Shown: positions 8,592-16,465 of the stretch, in pieces | How the letters are laid out: every line of letters starts with the position of its first letter | How positions within the stretch are numbered: the stretch's first letter is position 1 | Assembly: GCF_018137945.1 (NCBI RefSeq) | Contig: NZ_CP073089.1 | Location: 1,178,001-1,242,000, forward strand | DNA: 64,000 nt | From: Brevibacterium sp. W7.2 | Lineage (GTDB): Bacteria; Actinomycetota; Actinomycetes; Actinomycetales; Brevibacteriaceae | Direction: 5' to 3' | Notes under the pieces: generated by a model | Database searches by the model: none | Seen by the model: only the letters and a program-made list of their open reading frames with translations | Told to the model about the DNA's origin: nothing | Translations under genes and position numbers: made by a program

Positions 8592-9086
8592 TCAGTCCTC
8601 GTCGCCGTCGAAGCCGGTCGAGAGCTCCCGGAGCAGGGAGGCGAGTTTGCGCCGGCCGGCCGGGGTGAGCCCGGCGAGGATGTCGCGCTCCTTGACGAGG
8701 AGATCGGCGAGGGCGGAGTCGACGGTCGCCCGCCCCGCCTCGGTGAGGCGCACGAGCACCCCGCGGCGATCGTCGGGATCGGGCAGGCGCTCGACCCAGC
8801 CGGCGGTGACGAGGCGGTCGATGCGGTTGGTCATGGTCCCGCTCGTCACGAGCGTCTCCTGCAGGAGCGTCGAGGGGGAGAGCTGGTAGGGCTCGCCGGA
8901 GCGGCGCAGGGCCGAGAGCACGTCGAAGGCCCAGCTCTCGATGCCGTAGTCGGAGAAGCTCGACTTCCGTGCGCGGTCGAGCTGGCGCGACAGCCGGCTC
9001 ACGCGGGAGAGGATCTCCATGGGGGAGACATCGAGGTCAGGACGTTCGTGTCGCCACGCGGCGACGATCCGATCCACCTCATCCAT
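8592..9086 (-). CDS. MarR-family transcriptional regulator
   Basis: 164 aa. Typical MarR winged helix: LSPSTLLQETLVTSGTMTNRIDRLVTAGWVERLP as the helix-turn-helix and DPDDRRGVLVRLTEAGR as the wing, flanked by dimerisation helices. It lies directly upstream of the GNAT gene on the same strand. A perfect palindrome (9107-9119) just before its start is a likely autoregulatory operator. Confidence 0.92.
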   Translation of the reverse strand: MDEVDRIVAAWRHERPDLDVSPMEILSRVSRLSRQLDRARKSSFSDYGIESWAFDVLSALRRSGEPYQLSPSTLLQETLVTSGTMTNRIDRLVTAGWVERLPDPDDRRGVLVRLTEAGRATVDSALADLLVKERDILAGLTPAGRRKLASLLRELSTGFDGDED

Positions 9087-9106
9087 GATCCGATTTTACG
9101 TCCAGA

Positions 9107-9119
9107 TCAAGAATCTTGA
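9107..9119. promoter_or_regulatory. MarR operator candidate
   Basis: TCAAGA-A-TCTTGA is a perfect inverted repeat about 20 bp upstream of the MarR start, followed by another CAAGATA half-site at 9123-9129. It resembles the TCAAGAATCTTGA-like sites bound by several MarR/OhrR proteins; binding is inferred. Confidence 0.65.
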
Positions 9120-9300
9120 CGACCAAGATACTTTTTGACGAGATATTCGTTACGTTCGCGGCCTGCGTGTTTGGATGCTCGGGTGCTGTTGGGAATAAAG
9201 TGGTGCGTGGTTGTTGCATCCGTCAACGCTCTTGCGGGGCCAAACGACCCCGTACGAATGCTGGGTGGAAAATCCCTGCAGACGAAACGAAGGAAGACAC

Positions 9301-10470
9301 GTGGATCTTTTCGAGTATCAAGCGCGTGACCTGTTCGAGAAGCACGGAGTGCCCGTGCTCAAGGCTCAGGTCGCCACGACACCAGAAGAAGCGAAGAAGG
9401 CAGCTGAAGAGCTCGGCGGCGGCGTGGTCGTCGTCAAGTCGCAGGTGAAGATCGGCGGCCGCGGCAAGGCCGGCGGCGTCAAGGTCGCGAAGAATCCGGA
9501 CGAGGCCGAAGCACGTGCGAAAGAGATCCTCGGTCTCGACATCAAGGGCCACATCACGAAGAAGGTGATGATCGCCGAAGGTGCGGACATCGCCGAAGAG
9601 TACTACTTCTCCGTTCTCCTCGATCGCTCCAACCGCACCTACCTCGCCATGTGCTCGAAGGAAGGCGGCATGGAGATCGAGCAGCTCGCGGTCGAACGCC
9701 CCGAAGCGCTTGCGAAGATCCCCGTCAACGCCATCGACGGCATCGACGATGCCAAGGCCAAGGAGATCGCCGAGGCGGCCGGCTTCGACGCCGAGACCGC
9801 GGCGAAGGTCGCCCCCGTGCTCACCTCCCTGTGGACCGTCTTCGAGAAGGAGGACGCCACGCTCGTCGAGGTCAACCCGCTCGTCAAGACCGGTGCCGGC
9901 GACATCCTCGCCCTCGACGGCAAGGTCTCGCTCGACGAGAACGCGGACTTCCGTCACCCCGACCACGAAGAGCTGCGCGACATCGACGCCGAGGACCCGC
10001 TCGAGCTCAAGGCCAAGGAACTCGACCTCAACTACGTCAAGCTCGACGGTGAGGTCGGAATCATCGGCAACGGCGCAGGCCTCGTGATGTCGACGCTCGA
10101 CGTCGTCGCCTACGCCGGTGAGAAGCACGACAAGGTCAAGCCCGCGAACTTCCTCGACATCGGCGGCGGCGCCTCGGCCGAGGTCATGGCCAACGGACTC
10201 GACGTCATCCTCGGCGACGACCAGGTCAAGGCCGTGTTCGTCAACGTCTTCGGCGGCATCACCGCCTGTGACGAGGTGGCCCGCGGCATCGTCAAGGCCC
10301 TGGAGATCCTCGGCGATCAGGCGACCAAGCCGCTCGTCGTCCGCCTCGACGGCAACAACGTCGAAGAGGGCCGGGCGATCCTCGCCGAGGCCGCTCACCC
10401 GCTCGTCACCCAGGTCGACACCATGGACGGTGGAGCCGACAAGGCCGCCGAACTGGCAGCCGCCAAGTAA
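9301..10470 (+). CDS. sucC: succinate-CoA ligase (ADP-forming) subunit beta
   Basis: 389 aa; with SucD it converts succinyl-CoA to succinate with substrate-level phosphorylation in the TCA cycle. The ATP-grasp domain begins [19 protein letters not shown] and shows [18 protein letters not shown]; the C-terminal part shows [13 protein letters not shown] and [19 protein letters not shown]. The GTG start at 9301 is set by AAGGAAG 6-8 nt upstream and by homology of the first residues. sucD follows after 19 bp. The 214-bp upstream region carries the promoter, but I could not pick clear -35/-10 boxes. Confidence 0.97.
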   Translation: MDLFEYQARDLFEKHGVPVLKAQVATTPEEAKKAAEELGGGVVVVKSQVKIGGRGKAGGVKVAKNPDEAEARAKEILGLDIKGHITKKVMIAEGADIAEEYYFSVLLDRSNRTYLAMCSKEGGMEIEQLAVERPEALAKIPVNAIDGIDDAKAKEIAEAAGFDAETAAKVAPVLTSLWTVFEKEDATLVEVNPLVKTGAGDILALDGKVSLDENADFRHPDHEELRDIDAEDPLELKAKELDLNYVKLDGEVGIIGNGAGLVMSTLDVVAYAGEKHDKVKPANFLDIGGGASAEVMANGLDVILGDDQVKAVFVNVFGGITACDEVARGIVKALEILGDQATKPLVVRLDGNNVEEGRAILAEAAHPLVTQVDTMDGGADKAAELAAAK

Positions 10471-10489
10471 GGAAAGGTCTCTCACACCC

Positions 10490-11392
10490 ATGTCTATCTT
10501 CCTGAATTCCGATTCGAAGATCATCGTCCAGGGCATCACCGGCGGCGAGGGCACGAAGCACACCGCCCGCATGCTCGCAGCCGGGTCGAACGTCGTCGGC
10601 GGCGTCAACGCCCGCAAGGCCGGCACCACCGTCAAGCACGTCGACAAGAACGGCGACGACATCGAGCTTCCCGTCTTCGCCTCCGTCGCCGAGGCGATGG
10701 AGAAGACCGGCGCCGACGTGTCCGTGGCCTTCGTCCCGCCCGCCTTCTCGAAGGACGCGGCGATCGAGGCGATCGACGCCGGCATCGGCCTGCTCGTCAT
10801 CATCACCGAGGGCATCCCGGTCCAGGATTCCGCCGAGGTCTGGGCCCGCGCCCAGAAGGCCGGCAACGCGACCCGGATCATCGGCCCCAACTGCCCGGGC
10901 ATCATCTCGCCCGAGCAGTCCCTGGCCGGCATCATCCCGGCGAACATCACGAAGAAGGGCAAGCTCGGACTCGTCTCGAAGTCCGGCACGCTGACCTACC
11001 AGATGATGTACGAACTGCGCGACCTCGGCTTCTCGACCGCGATCGGCATCGGCGGTGACCCCGTCATCGGCACCACGCACATCGACGCCCTCGAGGCGTT
11101 CGAGGCCGATCCGGAGACCGAGGCGATCGTCATGATCGGCGAGATCGGCGGCGACGCCGAGGAGCGGGCCGCAGCCTACATCAAGGAGAACGTGACGAAG
11201 CCGGTCGTCGGCTACGTCGCCGGCTTCACCGCTCCCGAGGGCAAGACCATGGGCCACGCCGGCGCCATCGTCTCCGGCTCCTCGGGCACCGCCCAGGCGA
11301 AGAAGGAAGCGCTCGAAGCCGCAGGCGTCAAGGTCGGCAAGACCCCGACCGAGACCGCCGAGCTCATGCGCGAACTCCTCAACGCCAAGTGA
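10490..11392 (+). CDS. sucD: succinate-CoA ligase subunit alpha
   Basis: 300 aa. Binds CoA (Rossmann domain, about 1-130: [19 protein letters not shown]) and carries the phosphorylated histidine in [14 protein letters not shown] (H256); [11 protein letters not shown] is also seen. Full length for the family. GGAAAGG lies 12 nt upstream of the ATG. Second gene of the sucCD operon, followed by a strong hairpin terminator. Confidence 0.97.
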   Translation: MSIFLNSDSKIIVQGITGGEGTKHTARMLAAGSNVVGGVNARKAGTTVKHVDKNGDDIELPVFASVAEAMEKTGADVSVAFVPPAFSKDAAIEAIDAGIGLLVIITEGIPVQDSAEVWARAQKAGNATRIIGPNCPGIISPEQSLAGIIPANITKKGKLGLVSKSGTLTYQMMYELRDLGFSTAIGIGGDPVIGTTHIDALEAFEADPETEAIVMIGEIGGDAEERAAAYIKENVTKPVVGYVAGFTAPEGKTMGHAGAIVSGSSGTAQAKKEALEAAGVKVGKTPTETAELMRELLNAK

Positions 11393-11498
11393 GCCTGCGC
11401 GCCTGATGCGCTGACCGTTCGTCCGCGGCATCAGGCGCTGCCGCGGTGCACCACGTGCGCACTGCGTGCGCTCAGTGCGCACCGCGGTGATCAGTCCG

Positions 11499-11530
11499 AA
11501 GCCCGCCTCCGCTGACCCGGAGGCGGGCTT
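11499..11530 (+). terminator. hairpin terminator after sucCD
   Basis: Perfect 13-bp stem (AAGCCCGCCTCCG / CGGAGGCGGGCTT) with a 6-nt loop, about 105 bp after the sucD stop. The stem ends in TT but no long U-run follows. Confidence 0.75.
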
Positions 11531-11552
11531 CGTGCTGTCCGGGCCGACCCTC

Positions 11553-11690
11553 GCCGAGGCGGTCGCCGGTCCCGTGCGCACTCTGCACCGACGTAATCGC
11601 CGGTTCCGTGCGCACGCTGCGCCGAGGCGGTCGCCGAGTCTTGTGCGCATCCGTCGCCGAGGCGGTCGACGGTCCCGTGCGCGCCCGGCG
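11553..11690. repeat. degenerate ~35-bp intergenic tandem array
   Basis: Four units starting near 11553, 11587, 11621 and 11656, each about 34-35 bp. Three begin GCCGAGGCGGTC, and all have a following GT(C/T)CCGTGCGCA-like block. This lies in the 602-bp gap between sucD and the wall-protein gene. The remainder (11691-11994) shows an inverted ACAACCCGT/ACGGGTTGT pair (about 11734-11798) and then the promoter/RBS of the next gene; no open frame is convincing. Confidence 0.65.
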
Positions 11691-11994
11691 CCCCGCACAA
11701 CCCTCAGCGTCATTCCGCACCCGCAGCGTCATGCACAACCCGTAGCTCGCCGAGAGGCACCCGGAGCTCCGAATCCACCGTGTGCACGGGTTGTCTGTGC
11801 AGCTCCACGTTGGGGTCGACTTCGGGCGCGCGTGAGCATCGCGATCCGCCACACCCGGGAAACTCGCATGATTTGTGGAGATCGTATCCAAGTTGTTACC
11901 TTGGAAGCTCAGTCCCCGTTCGACGCTGACCCCGGTCCCCCTCCCGGATTGCACCATCGGTGCCGGTCTGCGTCGACCAACACAAAGGAATCAC

Positions 11995-13422
11995 ATGACA
12001 ACTGCGACATCTCGCGCAGCTGCCGCAATCCTCGCGATGCTTGCCCTCGTGGCAACCGCGCTGATTGCGATCCCCGCTGTGGCAGCACCGCCATATCAGA
12101 CGAACGCGAACATCGATTCGCTGAAGTTCCACGAGGAGTCGATCAAGAGCGGGTCGACTGCTCGCATCGACGGCACGTGGAGCCTTCCCGACAATCCTCA
12201 GACGCCCGCCGGCTTCGTCGTCGATCTTCCCGACGAGCTCCAGGGACGCACTGATTCCTTCGAACTCAAGGATCCCGATGGCGTGACCATGGGACAGTGC
12301 ACCGTGACCGAGACGCAGCTCTACTGCGATCTCGACTCGGACTATCTCAACGCGAACCCGCTCAACATCCAGGGCACCTTCTACTTCTGGGTTTCGGTGC
12401 AGACCGAGACCACCGAGACCAAGGAAGTCACCTACGACTTCGGCGACGTCTCGGACACCGTGACCGTCACTCCGCCCGATGGCCCGTGCGTCGGCGACTG
12501 CGAGTGGAAGGGACAGGACTCGTACAAGTGGGGCAACTACAACTACGACGAGAACTACATCCAGTGGCACGTCAACATCAAGTCGCCTGCCGGCGGCATG
12601 AAGGGCGGCCAGAAGGTCACCGTCACCGACCTCGGCGGCGAGAACATCGAGCTGATCCCGGGCGAGACCCGTCTGTCGGGCACGAACACGTTCAACGAGA
12701 ACGGCCAGCCCGTGGGCTGGGGACCGAAGCCCCAGGACTTCTACACCGTCTCTGACGATGGCGCGACCGTGAACTTCACCTCGGAAGAGGGCTGGGTCTA
12801 CGCCGTCATCTACCGCACGACCGTCACCGACGGCGGCAAGTCCGACTCGTACACGAACTCGGCGCGGTTCGAGATCGAGGGCGAAGAGACCGTGATCAAG
12901 AAGGGCGAGGTCGTGCGTCAGGGCGGCGGCGGCACCGGCGACGGTGACGAAGAGCAGCCCACTCCGACGGAAACTCCCACGGAGACCCCGACGGAAACTC
13001 CGACGGAAACTCCCACGGAGACCCCGACGGAAACTCCGACGGAAACTCCCACGGAGACCCCGACGGAAACTCCGACGGAAACTCCCACGGAGACCCCGAC
13101 GGAAACTCCGACGGAAACTCCCACGGAGACCCCGACGGAAACTCCGACCGAGACCCCGACCGAGACCCCGACTGAGACTCCGACGGAAACTCCCACCGAG
13201 ACTCCGACGGATACCCCGACGGAAACTCCGACCGAGACCCCGACGGCTCCCGGACCGGGCGACACCCCGTCCGACAAGCCGACGGCTCCCGGCCCCGGTG
13301 GCGACCTGCCCCGGACCGGTGTCGACAGCATCGGCACGCTGGCCGCAGGCGCAGCCCTGCTCGTGGCCGGTCTCGTGACGATGGCACTCGTCCGGCGTCG
13401 GAAGATCAGCGCAGACAGCTGA
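11995..13422 (+). CDS. sortase-anchored (LPRTG) surface protein with TPTE stalk
   Basis: 475 aa. A signal peptide (about 1-30, hydrophobic core then VAAPP) is followed by an adhesin-like region (about 35-300). The latter appears to be two beta-sandwich domains of the SdrG/Ig-fold type: GSTARIDGTWSLPDNPQTPAGF and, around residue 163, a GDCEWKGQDSYKWGN segment. Next is a stalk of about two dozen TPTE repeats (about 322-418), then LPRTG (438-442), a membrane segment and RRRK. It is therefore exported, covalently fixed to peptidoglycan by a sortase and probably adhesive. No sortase gene is in the window. The ATG at 11995 has AAAGGA 6 nt upstream. Adhesin function is inferred. Confidence 0.85.
   Translation: MTTATSRAAAAILAMLALVATALIAIPAVAAPPYQTNANIDSLKFHEESIKSGSTARIDGTWSLPDNPQTPAGFVVDLPDELQGRTDSFELKDPDGVTMGQCTVTETQLYCDLDSDYLNANPLNIQGTFYFWVSVQTETTETKEVTYDFGDVSDTVTVTPPDGPCVGDCEWKGQDSYKWGNYNYDENYIQWHVNIKSPAGGMKGGQKVTVTDLGGENIELIPGETRLSGTNTFNENGQPVGWGPKPQDFYTVSDDGATVNFTSEEGWVYAVIYRTTVTDGGKSDSYTNSARFEIEGEETVIKKGEVVRQGGGGTGDGDEEQPTPTETPTETPTETPTETPTETPTETPTETPTETPTETPTETPTETPTETPTETPTETPTETPTETPTETPTETPTETPTETPTDTPTETPTETPTAPGPGDTPSDKPTAPGPGGDLPRTGVDSIGTLAAGAALLVAGLVTMALVRRRKISADS
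12973..13152 (+). repeat. 36-bp coding tandem repeat (TPTE stalk)
   Basis: Five head-to-tail 36-bp units begin at 12973, 13009, 13045, 13081 and 13117, nearly identical at DNA level, inside a longer 12-bp-periodic stretch (about 12960-13245) coding TPTE. Near-perfect DNA identity in a coding repeat suggests recent slippage or unequal recombination, so stalk length is likely to vary between strains. Confidence 0.85.
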
Positions 13423-13450
13423 TCCAGCCGAGCACCATCTGAGGGGGAAT

Positions 13451-13482
13451 GAAGAGGGAGCGACCGCGGTCGCTCCCTCTTC
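13451..13482. terminator. hairpin terminator after the LPRTG gene
   Basis: A perfect 32-bp palindrome: a 16-nt half ending GAGCGACC is mirrored directly by GGTCGCTC and so on, 28 bp after the stop of the surface-protein gene. Outer bases GAAG/CTTC. Confidence 0.8.
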
Positions 13483-13516
13483 GCTGTCTGCGTGCAGTCA
13501 GCGATACGCTGAGCGG

Positions 13517-14650
13517 GTGAACAATGACGCCACGACCTCATCTGCATCCGCTAATGCACAGAAGAACCCCACCTCCATCACCGCGCCCGTGGTCAGCTCC
13601 GATCCCGCCGATCACCCGCGCAACTTCGGATCCGACAACTGGGCCGGCGCCCATCCCGAGGTGATGGCGGCGCTGGTCGAGGCGAACGTCGGTCACACCC
13701 CGGCCTACGGCGGTGATCCGTGGACGGCGCACTTCCACGAGGTCATGCGCGGGCACTTCGGTCCCGGCGCGCAGGCGTTCCCCGTGTTCAACGGCACCGG
13801 CGCCAACGTGCTCGCACTGCAGTCCGCGCTGCCGCGGTGGGCGGCCGTCATCACCGCGGTCAGCGCCCACATCAACTACGACGAGACGGGCGCCCCCGAG
13901 AAGGTCGGCGGGCTGAAGATCATCGGCGCCCCGACCGTCGACGGCAAGCTCACTCCGGACATCATCGCCGACGCCGTCATCGGCCGCGGCAGCGAGCACA
14001 ACGCCCAACCGTTGGCCGTGAGCATTGCGCAGTCGACGGAGTGGGGCACGACGTACACGCAAGACGAGATCCGCGCGATCGCCGAGGCGGCCCACGACCA
14101 GGGCATGATCCTCCACATCGACGGCTCCCGCCTCGGCAATGCGGCAGCGTTCCTCGGCACCGGCCTCGGCGAGCTCACCACCGACGTCGGCGTCGACATC
14201 CTCAGCCTGGGCGGGACGAAGAACGGCCTCCTCGGCGCCGAGGCGGTCGTCGTCCTCAACCCGGAGATCGGGCAGGGGATGCGGTTCCTGCGGAAGATGA
14301 ACCTGCAGCTGTCGTCGAAGATGCGCTTCCTGTCCGCCCAGCTGGGCGCCCTCTACGACGGCGAGCTGTGGCGCACCTCGGCGAACCGTGCCAACGACAT
14401 GGCCGTGCACCTTGCTGATCGACTCGCCGAGGCGGCCGCCGACAACCGTGTGCCCGGGCTCTCCGTCGTCCAAGCGGTGGAGGCGAACGTCGTGTTCGTT
14501 CGCATGCCCGCCGAGGTGGCCGCCCGCACCCGGCAGCGCTTCGCCTTCGCCGACTGGCCGCTGCAGCCGAACGTCGTCCGCCTCATGTGCGCCTTCGACA
14601 CGACGCCCGAGGACGTCGACGCCCTCGTCTCAGCGATCGTCGGGGAGTGA
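13517..14650 (+). CDS. PLP-dependent threonine aldolase / beta-eliminating lyase
   Basis: 377 aa fold-type I PLP enzyme, most like low-specificity L-threonine aldolase (threonine to glycine plus acetaldehyde). Seen: NFGSDNWAGAHPEVM near the N-terminus, AFPVFNGTGANVLAL, a PLP-binding aspartate in ILHIDGSRLGNA (D202), and the Schiff-base lysine in SLGGTKNG (K235). GTG start at 13517. There are about 30 extra, poorly conserved N-terminal residues (Ala/Ser/Thr-rich), so the true start may lie downstream, but no better RBS was found. Transcribed alone. Confidence 0.88.
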   Translation: MNNDATTSSASANAQKNPTSITAPVVSSDPADHPRNFGSDNWAGAHPEVMAALVEANVGHTPAYGGDPWTAHFHEVMRGHFGPGAQAFPVFNGTGANVLALQSALPRWAAVITAVSAHINYDETGAPEKVGGLKIIGAPTVDGKLTPDIIADAVIGRGSEHNAQPLAVSIAQSTEWGTTYTQDEIRAIAEAAHDQGMILHIDGSRLGNAAAFLGTGLGELTTDVGVDILSLGGTKNGLLGAEAVVVLNPEIGQGMRFLRKMNLQLSSKMRFLSAQLGALYDGELWRTSANRANDMAVHLADRLAEAAADNRVPGLSVVQAVEANVVFVRMPAEVAARTRQRFAFADWPLQPNVVRLMCAFDTTPEDVDALVSAIVGE

Positions 14651-14677
14651 GCTGGTCCTCGTCCGGACGACGGCGAA

Positions 14678-14920
14678 CCGCCTCGGCGCTCTCGGTCGCC
14701 CTTGACGTTGACGAGCTGACGCAGGGTGTGCCGAACCTCGACGAGCGGGCCCGCATCGGCCATCACCTGGTCGATCGGCTTGTACGCCTGCGGGATCTCA
14801 TCGATGAAGGCATCCGTGTCGCGGTACTCGATGCCGACCATCGCCTCCCGCAGCTGCTCCTGGTTGAACGTCTTGCGCGCAGCGCTCCGGGAGAACTGCC
14901 GACCGGCGCCGTGCGGGGAG
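14678..14920 (-). pseudogene. truncated copy of the rtcB 3' end
   Basis: 243 bp that match 16452-16694 without gaps and with only about six mismatches. They encode the last ~75 residues of RtcB on the minus strand (start AVL-type frame, ending QLVNVKGD). The 5' four-fifths of rtcB is absent; homology stops abruptly at 14920, where the VOC gene region begins. Non-functional relic of a duplication that includes the usp fragment at 16130-16280. Confidence 0.9.
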
Positions 14921-14971
14921 CGATGTCACTGGGAGCGATCTGCCTTGACGCTACAGACGAGCATGGCGGGT

Positions 14972-14997
14972 GATCGGCCTTCTGAAAGGCCGCGATC
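14972..14997 (-). terminator. terminator of the VOC gene
   Basis: Hairpin GATCGCGGCCTTT-CAG-AAGGCCGATC (read on the minus strand, one bulged base), about 20 bp after the VOC stop codon. Confidence 0.6.
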
Positions 14998-15015
14998 CTT
15001 CTCCGGCGGCCCATC

Positions 15016-15423
15016 TCAGTTCGTCGAGTATGCTGCCGCGAACTCAGCGCTTGGCGGGATCGGCTGGATGACGTCGAGGAGAACGCCATCAGGAGCTGCG
15101 ACGATGAAGTGGCGTTGTCCGAAAGCCTCGTCGCGCAGGGTGAGAATCGGATCGTTCTCGGCGTCCCGAATCATGCGGTCATAGACCTCGTCGACATTGT
15201 CGACCTCGAGATTCACGATCACGCCTCGTGGCGTTGTCCGATATCCCTCGGGAATGGTCTCGTGGTCGTGGGCAAGGATCGCCAGTTCGAACGTGCCCAG
15301 ACGCAGACTGGTGTACCAATCCGACTCGTATGTGATCTCGAAACTGAGCTCGTCGCGATAGAAGGCCACGGCAGCGGCGACATCATCGGACATGAGCACG
15401 GGGTAGAAACTGGTCGCAGACAT
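15016..15423 (-). CDS. VOC/glyoxalase-bleomycin-resistance family protein
   Basis: 135 aa, a single vicinal-oxygen-chelate unit of two beta-alpha-beta-beta-beta modules: FYPVLMSDDVAAAVAFYRDELSFEITYES and HFIVAAPDGVLLDVIQPI. Such proteins bind or modify small electrophiles or antibiotics; the substrate is unknown. AAAGGAGAG lies 6 nt before the ATG. It is divergent from a TetR gene and shares a very long palindrome with it, so TetR almost certainly controls it. The pair sits between two gene fragments, which suggests it arrived as a cassette. Confidence 0.85.
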   Translation of the reverse strand: MSATSFYPVLMSDDVAAAVAFYRDELSFEITYESDWYTSLRLGTFELAILAHDHETIPEGYRTTPRGVIVNLEVDNVDEVYDRMIRDAENDPILTLRDEAFGQRHFIVAAPDGVLLDVIQPIPPSAEFAAAYSTN

Positions 15424-15432
15424 TGGACTCTC

Positions 15433-15488
15433 CTTTACGTACAATGAGTATGTAATATCACGAGAATACATACTCAATGTACGTAAAG
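15433..15488. promoter_or_regulatory. TetR operator: 22-bp arm palindrome between VOC and tetR
   Basis: The arms 15433-15454 and 15467-15488 are inverted repeats with one mismatch, separated by 12 bp. Each arm contains TTTACGTACA and TGAGTATGTA. The arms also contain the ribosome-binding sites of both divergent genes (AAAGGA at both ends), so a bound repressor would block both promoters and perhaps initiation. The sequence is strikingly AT-rich for this genome. Confidence 0.85.
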
Positions 15489-15495
15489 GAACCCC

Positions 15496-16152
15496 ATGCC
15501 TCGAGCTTCCGCAGCCGACGCTGCGAGAACCGCGCAGCAGATCCTTGATATCGCGGAAGAACTGTTCTCCCTGCGTGGCTTCTCCGATGTTTCGTTGAGC
15601 GATGTCGCCCAGACCGCCGGCGTCACCCGTGGGGCCGTCTATCACCATTTTCGGAACAAGGTTGGCGTGTTCCAGGCGGTCGCTGCCAAGCTTCAAGCGA
15701 GAATCGCAATTGCTGTGGTCGAGGCGGCTGACTCCGCGGGGTCCGATCCCGGAGCGCAGCTGGTCGCAGGATCGCACGCGTTCATCGATGCGATCACCGC
15801 CGGGCCGGCGGTGCGCATTCTCCTTGTGGATGCGCCTTCGGTTCTCGGGTGGGAGGAATGGCGTCGCCTGGATGATGTGAACTCAGTCAGGCACCTGCGT
15901 GAAGCGCTTCGCGAGGTCGGACTCGATGAGGACCTCCTTGAAGCAGTGGCCGCTCAACTTTCGGGTGCGATGAACGAGGCCGCACTCTGGATCGCACAGC
16001 ACAGCAATGCCGACAAGGCCAGAGAGCACTCGCACGCTGCCCTCGATCGTCTGCTGGCGGCTGTCACTCCTGCGACGACTGTTTCCTCAGGCGACGAGAC
16101 GGGCACCAGCCCCACGGCTGAGCAGAGATCTACTTCTTCCCGTCGGCCCTGA
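15496..16152 (+). CDS. TetR-family transcriptional regulator
   Basis: 218 aa. The N-terminal HTH (about 12-60: ILDIAEELFSLRGFSDVSLSDVAQTAGVTRGAVYHHFRNK) is a classic TetR DNA-binding domain; the C-terminal ligand domain is of the type with GPAVRILLVDAPSVLGWEEW. Divergent from the VOC gene across a 56-bp palindrome. Its last 7 codons overlap the antisense usp fragment at 16130-16280, so the C-terminus has been altered by the junction. Confidence 0.93.
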   Translation: MPRASAADAARTAQQILDIAEELFSLRGFSDVSLSDVAQTAGVTRGAVYHHFRNKVGVFQAVAAKLQARIAIAVVEAADSAGSDPGAQLVAGSHAFIDAITAGPAVRILLVDAPSVLGWEEWRRLDDVNSVRHLREALREVGLDEDLLEAVAAQLSGAMNEAALWIAQHSNADKAREHSHAALDRLLAAVTPATTVSSGDETGTSPTAEQRSTSSRRP

Positions 16153-16280
16153 CGGAGACGACGGGCACCTCGGCCTCGAGGATGATCCGCTGCGCCGTCG
16201 AGTCCGTGATGAGCTTGCCGACGGGGGAGCGGCGGCGCGAGCCGATGACGATCATGCGGTTGTCGTCGTTCGCCTCGGCC
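16130..16280 (-). pseudogene. truncated copy of a universal stress protein 3' end
   Basis: Positions 16150-16280 match 17990-18120 at about 95% and encode the last ~43 residues of the UspA-type protein (MIVIGSRRRSPVGKLI, then AEVPVVSV), with a changed tail RADGKK before the stop at 16130. No start remains: homology ends at 16280, where an AraC-like fragment is joined. Relic of the same duplication as the rtcB fragment. Confidence 0.88.
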
Positions 16281-16379
16281 ACCCAGCTGCGTGAGCACTT
16301 CCGACGGGCGGTGGGCACGAGCCCGTCCCAGTATCGGCAGTCCTTCGCGCAGTCAGGTGCCGCCGACGGCGACGCGTGA
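16269..16379 (+). pseudogene. C-terminal remnant of an AraC/GlxA-family regulator
   Basis: In this frame the sequence reads FASATQLREHFRRAVGTSP then SQYRQSF, the standard end of the AraC second helix-turn-helix (hFxxxxxLxxHFRxxxGxSPxxYRxxF). The upstream ~280 residues are missing; the frame runs into the antisense usp fragment. This is a third gene broken at this breakpoint. Confidence 0.75.
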
Positions 16380-16465
16380 TCTGAGGCCCGGGAAGCGGGC
16401 TGACCCCAACCGCCGTGGCGGTGCCTGCACATATGTCACAGTGCGCAGGCCCCGCCTCGGCGCTC

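Noticed and set aside
11395..11995. Gene between sucD and the wall-protein gene
   Set aside because: Open frames there cover the degenerate repeat and lack start signals and domains.
12973..13152. CRISPR-like regular repeats
   Set aside because: Repeats are contiguous, in frame and code TPTE; there are no spacers.
14651..15000. Plus-strand protein of about 128 codons over the rtcB fragment
   Set aside because: Sequence is the antisense of the truncated rtcB copy.
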